A stretch of 64,000 bases of DNA from Galbibacter sp048266365 (GTDB lineage Bacteria; Bacteroidota; Bacteroidia; Flavobacteriales; Flavobacteriaceae): contig NZ_JBLWZP010000002.1 of the NCBI RefSeq assembly GCF_048266365.1, positions 434,001 through 498,000 of the forward strand. Reading direction: 5' to 3'. The notes under the pieces are model-generated. The model searched no databases. It was not told the origin of the DNA and saw only the letters and a program-made list of their open reading frames with translations. A program made the translations under genes and the position numbers. Positions 8,482-17,389 of the stretch are shown in pieces. Each line of letters starts with the position of its first letter. Within the stretch, counting starts at the first letter, position 1.

Positions 8482-11469
8482 TTAAAATTTAATATTTACC
8501 CCTAATGTATATACAGCCGGTACTGGGTAGGTCTGGTTATCAAACCCATCCGCTACCTCTGGATTAAATCCATTATACTTAAACACCGTTAGTGGCTTTT
8601 CTGCCGTGACGTAAATTCTGGTCTGTGGTATCTTATCATTTTTAATAGTATACCCTAGTGTGATATTTTGAATTCTGAAGAAATCACCATCCTCAATGAA
8701 GAAGCTATTAAGTTGGTAGTTCCATGGTTTTCGCAAGCCTAGGGATGAAGGGTAGCTGTTACTAGTGCCCTCACCATGCCAACGATGGACGAAGAAATCC
8801 CGGTCTATATTCGTGTCCGGAGTGTAGCGGTATTCCCCTCGTTTTCTATTTAGTATTTTATTTCCACCTTGTCCTAGGGCAGCCAAAGAAAAGTCCCAAT
8901 TTTTGTAGTTTAAATTCACATTAAACCCATAGTTATAGGTTGGTATAAATGACCCTAGTACTGTACGGTCATCCCCGTTTATGACACCATCTTGGTTTCT
9001 ATCCTTAAATTTAAAATCCCCGGGAACTAAACCATTGTCCACGGCAATAGGATCTGCCTGGATTTCAGCGTCATTCTGATACACCCCAGCAGTCTCCAAT
9101 CCATAAAACGCGAACAAGGTTTCACCGACAATGCTTCTTCGTTGAAAATCTGAACTTCCAAAGTTTAAATACTGCTGTCCACCAAGATTGAGAATTTCAT
9201 TCTCTAAAGTAGAAAAGTTTCCACCAACACTATAGCTAAAGTCATCAGAAACAGTTTTACTCCAATTAAGAGCAACCTCCAACCCTTGATTTCGAATTTG
9301 ACCTACATTCTGCCTTAAACTCTCAGGCACTAAAGGTCTTGCTACAGGAATTACAGCATCTTTAGTATCTCTTCTAAAGTAATCAAGCTCCACAGATAGG
9401 TTGCTGTTAAACATCTTTGCCGAAAGACCAAGGTTATACTCCTCAGTAACCTCCCAACGTAAGTATGTAAAAGCACTAGAGGTTTGTAAACCCGAATACA
9501 TCACATCTCCAAAAGCGGTGGTGACTACACTTGATGTAAAAGCCCCATCACTGGAGGCTACATTGTCGTTACCCAATTTCCCCCAGCTTCCTCGAAGTTT
9601 TAAAAAATTCACCACATCACTTTCTGGAAAAAAGGATTCTTCACTTAGAACCCATCCAGCACCAACGGTTGGAAAATACCCCCATTTCTCCTGATATTTA
9701 TTGGTCCCATCCGCACGGAAAGTCCCATACAATAAATAACGACTGTCAAAATTATAGGCTATCCTACCAAAGTAAGACAAACCATATTCTCTTCTTCCGT
9801 CATCACCAACAGCATCGACATCAATGGTTTGAGCTTGATCTAAGTAAAATGCTTGTTCACCATTGTTATAAGGAAAACCTATCCCCTTTGCTTCTAGCAT
9901 TTCATAGGATTCATCACGAAAAGAAGCACCTGCTAAAAGCGTTACATTATGCTTTCCAAAACTATTGTCATAGGTTAGTGTATTATCCCAAATTTGGTTC
10001 GATATCGTTGCATTTCGTTTTACCAGTTCTGAATTCACTCGAACTTCATTTCCTCCCATAGTATACGGTAAACGAACCTCCCTGGTTTCGACGTTTTCAA
10101 AATTATGATTGTAAGCGGTTCGAAATGTTAATTTGTCAGGAATGATATCAACTTCTGCATAAAAGTTGGCCATAACATTTCTGATTTTAACTCTATTTTC
10201 ACTGTAGGAGAGCAGTGAGAAAGGATTTTGGCTACTTCGATATCCCAGATCCTGTGAATTCGCATAAGCTATAGGTGCTGCAGCAGTATTTAAAGGATCG
10301 TATACCGGTAATAAAGGAACCGCATAATAGGCTTTCCGCCATGCAGAAGCTTCAGGTCGATATCGAGAAGCATTGCTAAGCACCATGGTCCCCCCAACTG
10401 TCAGCCAATCGGTAACCTTAAAATCAATATTACTTCGAAGATTGAATCGTTCATATTCATTTTTCATCTTTAATAAACCCTCTTGACTAAAATAATTTAC
10501 TCCGATAGAATACTTCGCATTTTCGCCTCCACCGGACATTCCAATATTGTGATTGGTAATAACTGCATGGCGCATGATCTTATCATACCAGTCTGTATTC
10601 ACATCCGGTAAACTAGGATCCACTCGGCTTCTACCGTAGCGCTGAATGGCATTTGCTACAAATTGATTATCAGCATCAAGTCCTGTCTCTTTAACATACT
10701 GTACAAATTGTTGGGTATTGGCCATCGTAACAACATTTTGAGCAATCTGATAACCAGTATATCCATCATATCTAAATTCTGGCTTTTGATTATAAGTTCC
10801 TCCTTTTGTTTCAATTAGAACAACCCCATTTGCAGCACGTACACCATATATTGCCGCCGCAGAAGCATCCTTTAAAACAGAAATTGTCTTGATATCCGAT
10901 GGATTTAGGAAATTAATATCATCGTAAAAACCACCATCAACAACATATAAAGGCCCTGATTCTCCAGTATTATAAGACCCAACCCCACGAATACGTACTG
11001 TTGGAGACTCACCAGGTGTACCATTATTGACAACCTGAAGGCCAGCAACCTTTCCTTGTAAGGCTTGCATCGGTTGAGCTGCAGGGGTTTTTTCAATTTC
11101 CGCTGCTTCCACTGTGGTGATTGCTGAGGTCAAATCCTTACTTTTCTGGGTACCATAACCTACCACCACGACTTGTTCAAGTTCATTAGTACTAATTGTC
11201 AGTACGGCATCTATTGTAGAACTAGTTCCTACCACGAGCTCAGCAGTCTCCATACCCACATAAGAGAACACTAAAGTATCTCCTTGATTAGCCTCTATAG
11301 AGTACTTCCCATTGAAGTCGGTTTGAGTTCCTGTAGTTGTACCTTTAACCAAAATACTTGCACCAGGTAGTGGCATGTTTTGATCGTCAGACACCACTCC
11401 AGCGATCGTCTGTTGCCCAAAAGCAGTCAGGCAAAAAAACAATAATAGAGTTAATAAATGATTTTTCAT
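8482..11469 (-). CDS. SusC/RagA TonB-linked outer membrane transporter
   Basis: A 995-residue TonB-dependent receptor. A signal peptide (FFCLTAFGQQ) is followed by a carboxypeptidase-D regulatory-like domain (about 22-95), the SusC signature VVVGYGTQKSKDLTSAITTV near 100-120, a plug domain with GVGSYNTGESGPLYVVDGG and DASAAAIYGVRAANGVVLI, and a C-terminal 22-stranded barrel. There is no STN domain, so signalling through FecR is not expected; control should come from the transmembrane regulator encoded 361 bp upstream. It opens the operon susC-susD-LamG-GH144-phosphoesterase-esterase-GH3 and would import oligosaccharides using TonB energy. Confidence 0.96.
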   Translation of the reverse strand: MKNHLLTLLLFFCLTAFGQQTIAGVVSDDQNMPLPGASILVKGTTTGTQTDFNGKYSIEANQGDTLVFSYVGMETAELVVGTSSTIDAVLTISTNELEQVVVVGYGTQKSKDLTSAITTVEAAEIEKTPAAQPMQALQGKVAGLQVVNNGTPGESPTVRIRGVGSYNTGESGPLYVVDGGFYDDINFLNPSDIKTISVLKDASAAAIYGVRAANGVVLIETKGGTYNQKPEFRYDGYTGYQIAQNVVTMANTQQFVQYVKETGLDADNQFVANAIQRYGRSRVDPSLPDVNTDWYDKIMRHAVITNHNIGMSGGGENAKYSIGVNYFSQEGLLKMKNEYERFNLRSNIDFKVTDWLTVGGTMVLSNASRYRPEASAWRKAYYAVPLLPVYDPLNTAAAPIAYANSQDLGYRSSQNPFSLLSYSENRVKIRNVMANFYAEVDIIPDKLTFRTAYNHNFENVETREVRLPYTMGGNEVRVNSELVKRNATISNQIWDNTLTYDNSFGKHNVTLLAGASFRDESYEMLEAKGIGFPYNNGEQAFYLDQAQTIDVDAVGDDGRREYGLSYFGRIAYNFDSRYLLYGTFRADGTNKYQEKWGYFPTVGAGWVLSEESFFPESDVVNFLKLRGSWGKLGNDNVASSDGAFTSSVVTTAFGDVMYSGLQTSSAFTYLRWEVTEEYNLGLSAKMFNSNLSVELDYFRRDTKDAVIPVARPLVPESLRQNVGQIRNQGLEVALNWSKTVSDDFSYSVGGNFSTLENEILNLGGQQYLNFGSSDFQRRSIVGETLFAFYGLETAGVYQNDAEIQADPIAVDNGLVPGDFKFKDRNQDGVINGDDRTVLGSFIPTYNYGFNVNLNYKNWDFSLAALGQGGNKILNRKRGEYRYTPDTNIDRDFFVHRWHGEGTSNSYPSSLGLRKPWNYQLNSFFIEDGDFFRIQNITLGYTIKNDKIPQTRIYVTAEKPLTVFKYNGFNPEVADGFDNQTYPVPAVYTLGVNIKF

Positions 11470-11829
11470 CTTTCTTATTTTAAATTTAGCTTCTTAAAAT
11501 TATCACAAACTATAACGATGTAGCAAAAAAGTACCTCAGCTTAAATACATCAACTTATGAGAAATTGTAGAACACCTGTAAGTAGGCATAATTAACGGGT
11601 ATCCGTAGAACAATGAGATACTCCAAAGATTTAATGTGATGTAGTGATGATGTGCTATTATTATATAAAATGACTAGTTTCTCAAAATACAAAGGGGTTA
11701 TTTATGCCACTAATTCTTAAAATTTTACCAATTTAGCAGCATTAGAGTGTTAAAAACACCAATATGTAGAAGTAATTTAGAAGAAGTTTAACACATTTTG
11801 AAAATGAGGAATATACTATCCTAGGAAAC
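11470..11829. other. Gap of 360 bp upstream of the first SusC gene
   Basis: This AT-rich stretch has no convincing reading frame, tRNA or repeat. It must hold the promoter of the SusC operon on the minus strand and the 3' end of the regulator transcript. The minus-strand reading of 11506-11514 is TATAGTTTG, one base off the usual TAnnTTTG spacing, and is the best -7 candidate I see; no clear -33 element pairs with it. I see no strong terminator after the regulator gene. Confidence 0.4.
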
Positions 11830-14646
11830 TTAAATGTTTGTCAGATATTCGTTCATGTTTTGATCTGTGCTGAGCTCTAATTTCTTTCTCAGACGATATC
11901 TGTGAATCTCAACGCCACGAATGGAAATACCCATTAGTGGGGCTATCTCTTTACTCGAGAGATTCATTTTTAAATAAGCACATAATTTTAAATCTTTAGG
12001 AGTAAGCTTCTCAGGATGCAGCTTATGTAGTTCTCTAAAGAAAGAATCATGGATTTCATTAAAGTTCGATTCAAACAGTTCCCAGTCTTTTGAATCTTTC
12101 AAATGCTTATCAATCCTGCCCAATAGTTTATTGTATCGAGATTTATCGATAATTTCAGATTTGAAATAATTCAATTCCTCTTTGAGCTTCATCAACATCT
12201 CATTTTTCTTGGTCAATTCCATAGCCGTATTTGCGAGCTCCTTGGTCTTGTTTTTTAACGCTTGTTGATGCTGGTTTTTCTGGATTTCATTGAGTTTCTT
12301 TTCGTGTCTAAGTGCTTCTTCCTTACGATTAAGTTGATTTTGGTGCTCAAACTGTACCTCTAGATATTTCTTATGCCGAATAAGTACATATTTATTAATT
12401 GTCAAGATAAAAATGGATAGCAACAGCAACAACAAAATCAACAATACTGCACCCCATACACCTAAAAACCAAGGTTTTTCCACTTCAACAGTTAAAACAG
12501 TTGCCTTATTCGAGAGTCTTCCCTTAACAATGGATTGAATGCTTATCGGAATACGTCCAAAATTCTGGTTGGTAATGAAGATCCTTCCATCTTCCACTTT
12601 TCTATAATTCGAATGGTTAGTCCCTATGGAATACACCATGGTATTATTAGACAAAAATGGCGTGGAGACTTCAATACTAAGTGAATCACGTTGTTTTATA
12701 CGAATCAGAGAATCTATGACCTGCGGTATGCCATTTTTTAGAATGCGATTGATCTTTGGCATGAAAGACAAACTACCCCCTGTAATTTTTTGATTTTTAA
12801 CCACTAGGATGTCATTGTAAAGCGCAATTTGAACTACGGAATCATTAACCACTACAGCCCTTTCTTCTCCTTTGATCAAGTGCCCCCCATAATAACGATT
12901 TGGGATATAAAATTGAGAATCCTCATCAGTCAAATGCTTTCTAACAAACAAGCCTCCATCCTCTTTTTTAAAGACTACCGGAGAGGAATTTGAATCAGTA
13001 ATAGGATAAGCATGCTGATCATTCTTTAAAATCTTGGTAAGGGAATTAAAGCTTACAATATTCTCTTCTAAGGAATTAAATACAAACCATTTTTGATTAT
13101 TGTAGAATGCGATTTGTCCTTCGATTTCAAAGAGTTTGATCGCATAGCTGTTTTCAAAGAACTCATTATAATCCTTCTCTATTTTTGTAACCTTTTTATA
13201 ATCATCAGAAAAATGAATTCTATATATCCCCTTATAAGGATGGGCAACCCAAGCGATATAATCCTTCTCAAACACTATCTTTTTTACTGGAAACCCAAGA
13301 CCCTCAATTTCATTCACCTCCCAGGTATCCCCTTGTTTGGCATAAAGTGCTAAACCTGTATAGTTTCCTTGGATATAGGTATTTTGGAGTCTTTCCACTG
13401 GTTTAAAATCATAACCACCATTGTTTGAAGAAATGAGTTCCCATCTCCCGTCTTTAATTTGGTAAGTTCCTAAATTATGACCACAAATAATGAGACCATC
13501 AACAAGGGTAAGGTCCCAAATATGACCTTGTGAACCCTCCAGAAAATGAATCCCTTGCTTATTGCTAACATACATTCCGGTATTGGTTGCAATATAGGTT
13601 TCCCCTTTATAGTTCACCATATCATATACCCCCCCGATATCGTAATTTGAAGGGTTTAGGTAATAAGCATTAAAGTGCATAGGGATCGCAGAAATACCAT
13701 TGTCTAAGGAAAGCCAAACAATACCGCGATCATTGACTAAGCTTCCCAAGATGGTATTATTTTGAAGTCCCGAATGTACATTTATATTGTAATACTGACC
13801 CGTATTTCGATTCAGTACATACAATCCATTTTTAATGGTACCTAGAAAAATATAGGACTCATTAATGCTTACCTTATTGAGTTGATGTTGTTTTGCAACC
13901 TCATTAAGTGGATGTTGCCACTTCACGATCCTGTCACTTCCATCCCAAATAAACATGCCATTGAGTGAGGTTCCTATAAGGAGCTGTTTGTCAGATAAAG
14001 CAACCATGGACTGAACCTTAAAGTCCTTTAACAACTCAGTACCTTTAATCAACTGGAGTTCAGTGTCTTTTAACCTATAAATACCATGATTTCTCGCGAA
14101 AATGTAGAACGAATCTTCAATCACATTAGCCCCTAAAAGTGTCATTTCAGGCTTTATAATTTTTATAGCTCCATCCTTATAGATAAAGAGACTGCTGAAA
14201 GATTTAAATACAATATGATCGTTCCATTGATAAATTCCCCAAATCGATTCCGTTTCGTAGGAGAAAGGATCTATAAGTGCACTAAGGCTATGGTACTCCA
14301 GGGTTCCGGTAGGCTGTCTTTCCCAATATCCAAACTCCTCATATGAACCTGTATACACCTTACCATCAAAGTAAGCAACAGATCGGATAATGGTTTGATT
14401 CGGCAGTTGATAAAATCGCCATTGGACCCCATCAAATTCTAACAAACCTTCATTGTTAGCTACAAAGACATGGTTTTCACCGTAGGCAATTCCCCAATTC
14501 TGAATACCAGCTTTGTAATCGTTGAGGTCAAAATTATGAATCGGTGGTCGATTTTGCCCCATCGCAACACCGACGCATAACCATACAAAAGCTAGAAAAA
14601 AAATGAGATTACAGCGTCTTACCCTCATTTGAATTATTTTTTTCAA
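11830..14646 (-). CDS. Transmembrane one-component regulator: propeller, triple-Tyr and LuxR-type HTH
   Basis: A 938-residue inner-membrane regulator. A signal or anchor segment (LIFFLAFVWLCVGVAMGQ) is followed by a long periplasmic beta-propeller region (about 35-640), a Y_Y_Y-type Ig domain (about 650-720), one transmembrane helix (GVWGAVLLILLLLLLSIF, about 728-750), a cytoplasmic coiled coil rich in Lys, Glu and Gln (about 760-837), and a LuxR-type HTH (about 878-938) with LSSKEIAPLMGISIRGVEIHR. Unlike hybrid two-component regulators it has no histidine kinase, ATPase or receiver domain, so the ligand signal must pass mechanically to the DNA-binding end. Its place just upstream of the SusC operon on the same strand makes it the probable local regulator. 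Confidence 0.92.
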   Translation of the reverse strand: MKKIIQMRVRRCNLIFFLAFVWLCVGVAMGQNRPPIHNFDLNDYKAGIQNWGIAYGENHVFVANNEGLLEFDGVQWRFYQLPNQTIIRSVAYFDGKVYTGSYEEFGYWERQPTGTLEYHSLSALIDPFSYETESIWGIYQWNDHIVFKSFSSLFIYKDGAIKIIKPEMTLLGANVIEDSFYIFARNHGIYRLKDTELQLIKGTELLKDFKVQSMVALSDKQLLIGTSLNGMFIWDGSDRIVKWQHPLNEVAKQHQLNKVSINESYIFLGTIKNGLYVLNRNTGQYYNINVHSGLQNNTILGSLVNDRGIVWLSLDNGISAIPMHFNAYYLNPSNYDIGGVYDMVNYKGETYIATNTGMYVSNKQGIHFLEGSQGHIWDLTLVDGLIICGHNLGTYQIKDGRWELISSNNGGYDFKPVERLQNTYIQGNYTGLALYAKQGDTWEVNEIEGLGFPVKKIVFEKDYIAWVAHPYKGIYRIHFSDDYKKVTKIEKDYNEFFENSYAIKLFEIEGQIAFYNNQKWFVFNSLEENIVSFNSLTKILKNDQHAYPITDSNSSPVVFKKEDGGLFVRKHLTDEDSQFYIPNRYYGGHLIKGEERAVVVNDSVVQIALYNDILVVKNQKITGGSLSFMPKINRILKNGIPQVIDSLIRIKQRDSLSIEVSTPFLSNNTMVYSIGTNHSNYRKVEDGRIFITNQNFGRIPISIQSIVKGRLSNKATVLTVEVEKPWFLGVWGAVLLILLLLLLSIFILTINKYVLIRHKKYLEVQFEHQNQLNRKEEALRHEKKLNEIQKNQHQQALKNKTKELANTAMELTKKNEMLMKLKEELNYFKSEIIDKSRYNKLLGRIDKHLKDSKDWELFESNFNEIHDSFFRELHKLHPEKLTPKDLKLCAYLKMNLSSKEIAPLMGISIRGVEIHRYRLRKKLELSTDQNMNEYLTNI

Positions 14647-14755
14647 CCCTAATTCTTCTTTTGAATCTTGCGAATTGTACCTTTAAGATCAGCATGATTC
14701 TCTTATCTTTACAAGAATATTAATGGTATCATAATTTACAACGAAAATACATATA

Positions 14756-16087
14756 ATGACTGACATTCTAATCTTTATCTTGATTACCTTGGTAGCCATT
14801 GCTATTGGAGTATTTATCGGGAACTACCTTGAAAGGCAAAAAAGCATTTCCATAAAACGGATTATGGAAGATAGAGAGATGCAGTTACTCGATCAAATCG
14901 AGGGACAACGAAATGAACTCAACCAAGAAAAATTAGCCAAAGAACAAATTCGGGAAATTAAGGACAATTATGCAATACGCTTGTCTAAAAAGGAGGTTGA
15001 TTTTGAAAACCTTTTAGCGCGAAATAACGAACAAAAAGATGAAGTTGAAAAATTACAAGAGAAATTCAGCAAAGAGTTTCAGTTGCTAGCCAATAGGATC
15101 CTAGAGGAAAAATCAAAAAAATTTACCGATCAAAATGAACTCAACATCAAAAACATCCTCAATCCACTACAGGAAAAAATCAAGAGCTTCGAAAAGCGTG
15201 TAGAAGACAGCAATAAAGAAAGTATCTCTAGACACTCTGCCATGCAGGAGCAGCTCAAAAACCTGCAGGAATTAAATGTTCAAATCACCAAAGAAGCTTC
15301 CAATCTTACTAAAGCATTAAAGGCAGACACCAAAATGCAAGGAAACTGGGGGGAATTGGTGCTAGAACGCGTCCTGGAGAAATCCGGCTTGAAAAAGGAT
15401 AGTGAATACACCGTCCAAAACAGCTTCTCCACTGAGGATGGTAAACGAGTCTTACCCGATGTGATTATTCATCTTCCTGGAGACAAAAAGATGATTGTGG
15501 ATTCCAAGGTCTCGCTAATTGCCTTTGAACGCTTTGTCAATGAAGAAGATGAGAATCAAAAGGCAATTTGGATCAAAGAACATGTGAACTCGATTAAAAA
15601 ACACGTCGACCAACTCAGTGCCAAAAATTACCATAGCTTATATGAGATGGAAAGCCCAGACTTCGTACTGCTTTTTATCCCACTAGAACCTGCATTTGCG
15701 GTTGCACTTCAGCAGGAGCCGCAATTGTATAATTTAGCGTTTGAGAAAAATATTGTCATTGTCACTCCTTCTACCCTATTAGCAACACTTCGCACCATAG
15801 ACAGTATGTGGCAAAATGACCGTCAACATAACAACGCCATAGCTATTGCAAAACAAGCCGGACGTCTCTACGATCAGTTTAAAAATCTCTTAGACGATTT
15901 GGAGAGAGTCGGTAAACAACTCAATACAGTACAGAGCACCTATAATACTTCGATGACAAAATTAACAGGAAAAGGCAACTTGCTAACCCGCGTTGAAAGG
16001 CTAAAGACCCTGGGCGCAAAGGCTAGTAAACAAATTGATCAAAAATGGCTTGACAAAGCTTCAGACGATCATCTGGACGAAGAATAA
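14756..16087 (+). CDS. rmuC: DNA recombination protein RmuC
   Basis: A 443-residue RmuC homologue. One N-terminal membrane helix (ILIFILITLVAIAIGVFIG) is followed by a long coiled coil (about 30-180) and the RmuC nuclease-like domain (about 190-400) with LKADTKMQGNWGELVLERVLE, LPGDKKMIVDSKVSL and FIPLEPAFAVAL, all close to the family consensus. RmuC limits recombination at inverted repeats and replication-associated rearrangements in Escherichia coli. The gene diverges from the regulator at 14646 with 109 bp between starts and is followed after 39 bp by the thioesterase gene, so the two may form an operon. Confidence 0.95.
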   Translation: MTDILIFILITLVAIAIGVFIGNYLERQKSISIKRIMEDREMQLLDQIEGQRNELNQEKLAKEQIREIKDNYAIRLSKKEVDFENLLARNNEQKDEVEKLQEKFSKEFQLLANRILEEKSKKFTDQNELNIKNILNPLQEKIKSFEKRVEDSNKESISRHSAMQEQLKNLQELNVQITKEASNLTKALKADTKMQGNWGELVLERVLEKSGLKKDSEYTVQNSFSTEDGKRVLPDVIIHLPGDKKMIVDSKVSLIAFERFVNEEDENQKAIWIKEHVNSIKKHVDQLSAKNYHSLYEMESPDFVLLFIPLEPAFAVALQQEPQLYNLAFEKNIVIVTPSTLLATLRTIDSMWQNDRQHNNAIAIAKQAGRLYDQFKNLLDDLERVGKQLNTVQSTYNTSMTKLTGKGNLLTRVERLKTLGAKASKQIDQKWLDKASDDHLDEE

Positions 16088-16126
16088 TAGATCAAAAAAA
16101 TTTAAAACCGAACCCATAGAAACATT

Positions 16127-16675
16127 ATGATTCCAAAATTTAAAACCGTAGAATCCTCCAAGGTGGAACTCTCTGAACTAATGCTCCCATCCCATTCGAA
16201 TTTCAGTGGAAAAATACACGGAGGGTTTATACTCTCACTCTTGGACCAGATTGCCTTTGCATGTGCATCAAAACATTCAGCCACCTATTGTGTCACCGCC
16301 TCGGTGGACACTGTAGATTTCTTAAACCCTATTGAGATTGGGGAATTAGTCACCATGAAGGCTTCAATCAACTACGTTGGAAAAACCTCTATGGTAGTTG
16401 GAATCAGAGTTGAAGCCGAGCATATTCAGACTGGCAGGGTTAAGCACTGTAATTCTTCCTATTTCACGATGGTCGCCAAGGATGATAAAGGGAAAAGTGT
16501 CAAAGTCCCAGGACTTATACTAGAAACCAAAAAGGAACTCAAGCGCTTCTTTAAAAGCGTTAAAAGAATTTCACTTAAAAAGGAACGGGAGGCCTATTCC
16601 AATCAATTGGACTATACGGTAAATCAGCTCATTCATGAGTTAGAAGGGCACAATGTTAAAATTGATCTCAAATAG
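16127..16675 (+). CDS. Acyl-CoA thioesterase, YciA/BFIT hotdog family
   Basis: A 182-residue cytoplasmic hotdog-fold protein. SNFSGKIHGGFILSLLDQIAF at about 24-44 is the helix-bearing catalytic motif of acyl-CoA hydrolases of this class (Asn or Ser, Gly-His-Gly-Gly, Asp). TASVDTVDFLNPIEIGE and HCNSSYFTMVA complete one hotdog domain of about 130 residues. A Lys-rich C-terminal tail of roughly 45 residues, mainly helical, extends beyond the core, as in several Bacteroidota members. It should hydrolyse fatty acyl-CoA to the free acid and CoA; chain-length preference is unknown. It follows rmuC closely and precedes the satD operator region. Confidence 0.9.
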   Translation: MIPKFKTVESSKVELSELMLPSHSNFSGKIHGGFILSLLDQIAFACASKHSATYCVTASVDTVDFLNPIEIGELVTMKASINYVGKTSMVVGIRVEAEHIQTGRVKHCNSSYFTMVAKDDKGKSVKVPGLILETKKELKRFFKSVKRISLKKEREAYSNQLDYTVNQLIHELEGHNVKIDLK

Positions 16676-16685
16676 CACTGAAATA

Positions 16686-16769
16686 GACGATACTTCTATT
16701 TATCGCTTTTTTAAACGATATTTGTATATATCGGTAAAATAGACGATATTTGATCATATACTAAAGACT
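16686..16769 (+). promoter_or_regulatory. Three 28-bp operator-like repeats upstream of satD
   Basis: Three direct repeats of exactly 28 bp start at 16686, 16714 and 16742 and end 5 bp before the satD ATG. The first two each contain a perfect dyad, CGATA-N8-TATCG (16688-16705 and 16716-16733). The third keeps CGATA and degrades to TATAC on the other arm. The TATTTG in the third repeat (16747-16752) could be the -7 promoter element. The layout suggests cooperative binding of a dimeric repressor, most simply SatD itself, which carries an HTH. Confidence 0.7.
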
Positions 16770-16774
16770 TAAAC

Positions 16775-17389
16775 ATGATAAGCGTCATCACTGGAGATAT
16801 TGTAAATTCAAGACAACTAAACGATCCTGACATTTGGCTTAAGCCTTTGAAAAGCATCTTTAAAAAGGTCTGTCAATCAGAGCAAGATTGGGAGTTCTAT
16901 AGAGGCGATAGCTTCCAAGTTGAATTAACACAGCACAACAAAGCCTTTGAAGTAGCCGTTTTAATAAAGGCCACAGTTAAAATGATTAAAGGTCTAGATG
17001 TCAGAATGGCCATTGGTGTTGGAGAGAAAACCCATCAAGGCATAAAAGTAACAGAATCGAACGGTCCGGCATTTATCTATTCTGGGGAAGCCTTTGAGAC
17101 GCTCAGGTCAAAAAAGTCTAACTTGGCTATTAAAACAGGGAACAACACCCTAGATTCGGAGCTAAACCTATATTTTAAACTAGCCTTAATCGCTATGGAT
17201 CACTGGACCACAAATGCTTCAGAAATTGTGAAGTTAAGTATTGAAAACCCAGGATACTCACAGCAAGAAATAGGAGTATTAAGTGGTATAAAGCAAAACA
17301 CCGTGAGCGAACATTTGAAAAGGGCATTTTTCAATGAAGTTATAGAATTAAACCATATGTACCAGTCCAAAATAAAACACCTAAAATGA
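16775..17389 (+). CDS. satD: SatD family protein with cyclase-like N-domain and C-terminal HTH
   Basis: A 204-residue cytoplasmic protein of the SatD family, named after a Streptococcus mutans acid-tolerance locus; its biochemical role is not settled. The N-terminal 130 residues show a pattern reminiscent of class III nucleotide cyclases: VITGDIVNSR (Asp8), FYRGDSFQVEL (second Asp, near 45) and GLDVRMAIGVGE near 72-83, then a Gly-Pro-Ala turn. The C-terminal part (about 150-195) is a winged-helix-like HTH with YSQQEIGVLSGIKQNTVSEHLK. The stop codon overlaps the ATG of the DUF3307 gene by 4 bp. Three dyad repeats just upstream suggest autoregulation. The cyclase resemblance is my own reading and does not prove activity. 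Confidence 0.85.
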   Translation: MISVITGDIVNSRQLNDPDIWLKPLKSIFKKVCQSEQDWEFYRGDSFQVELTQHNKAFEVAVLIKATVKMIKGLDVRMAIGVGEKTHQGIKVTESNGPAFIYSGEAFETLRSKKSNLAIKTGNNTLDSELNLYFKLALIAMDHWTTNASEIVKLSIENPGYSQQEIGVLSGIKQNTVSEHLKRAFFNEVIELNHMYQSKIKHLK

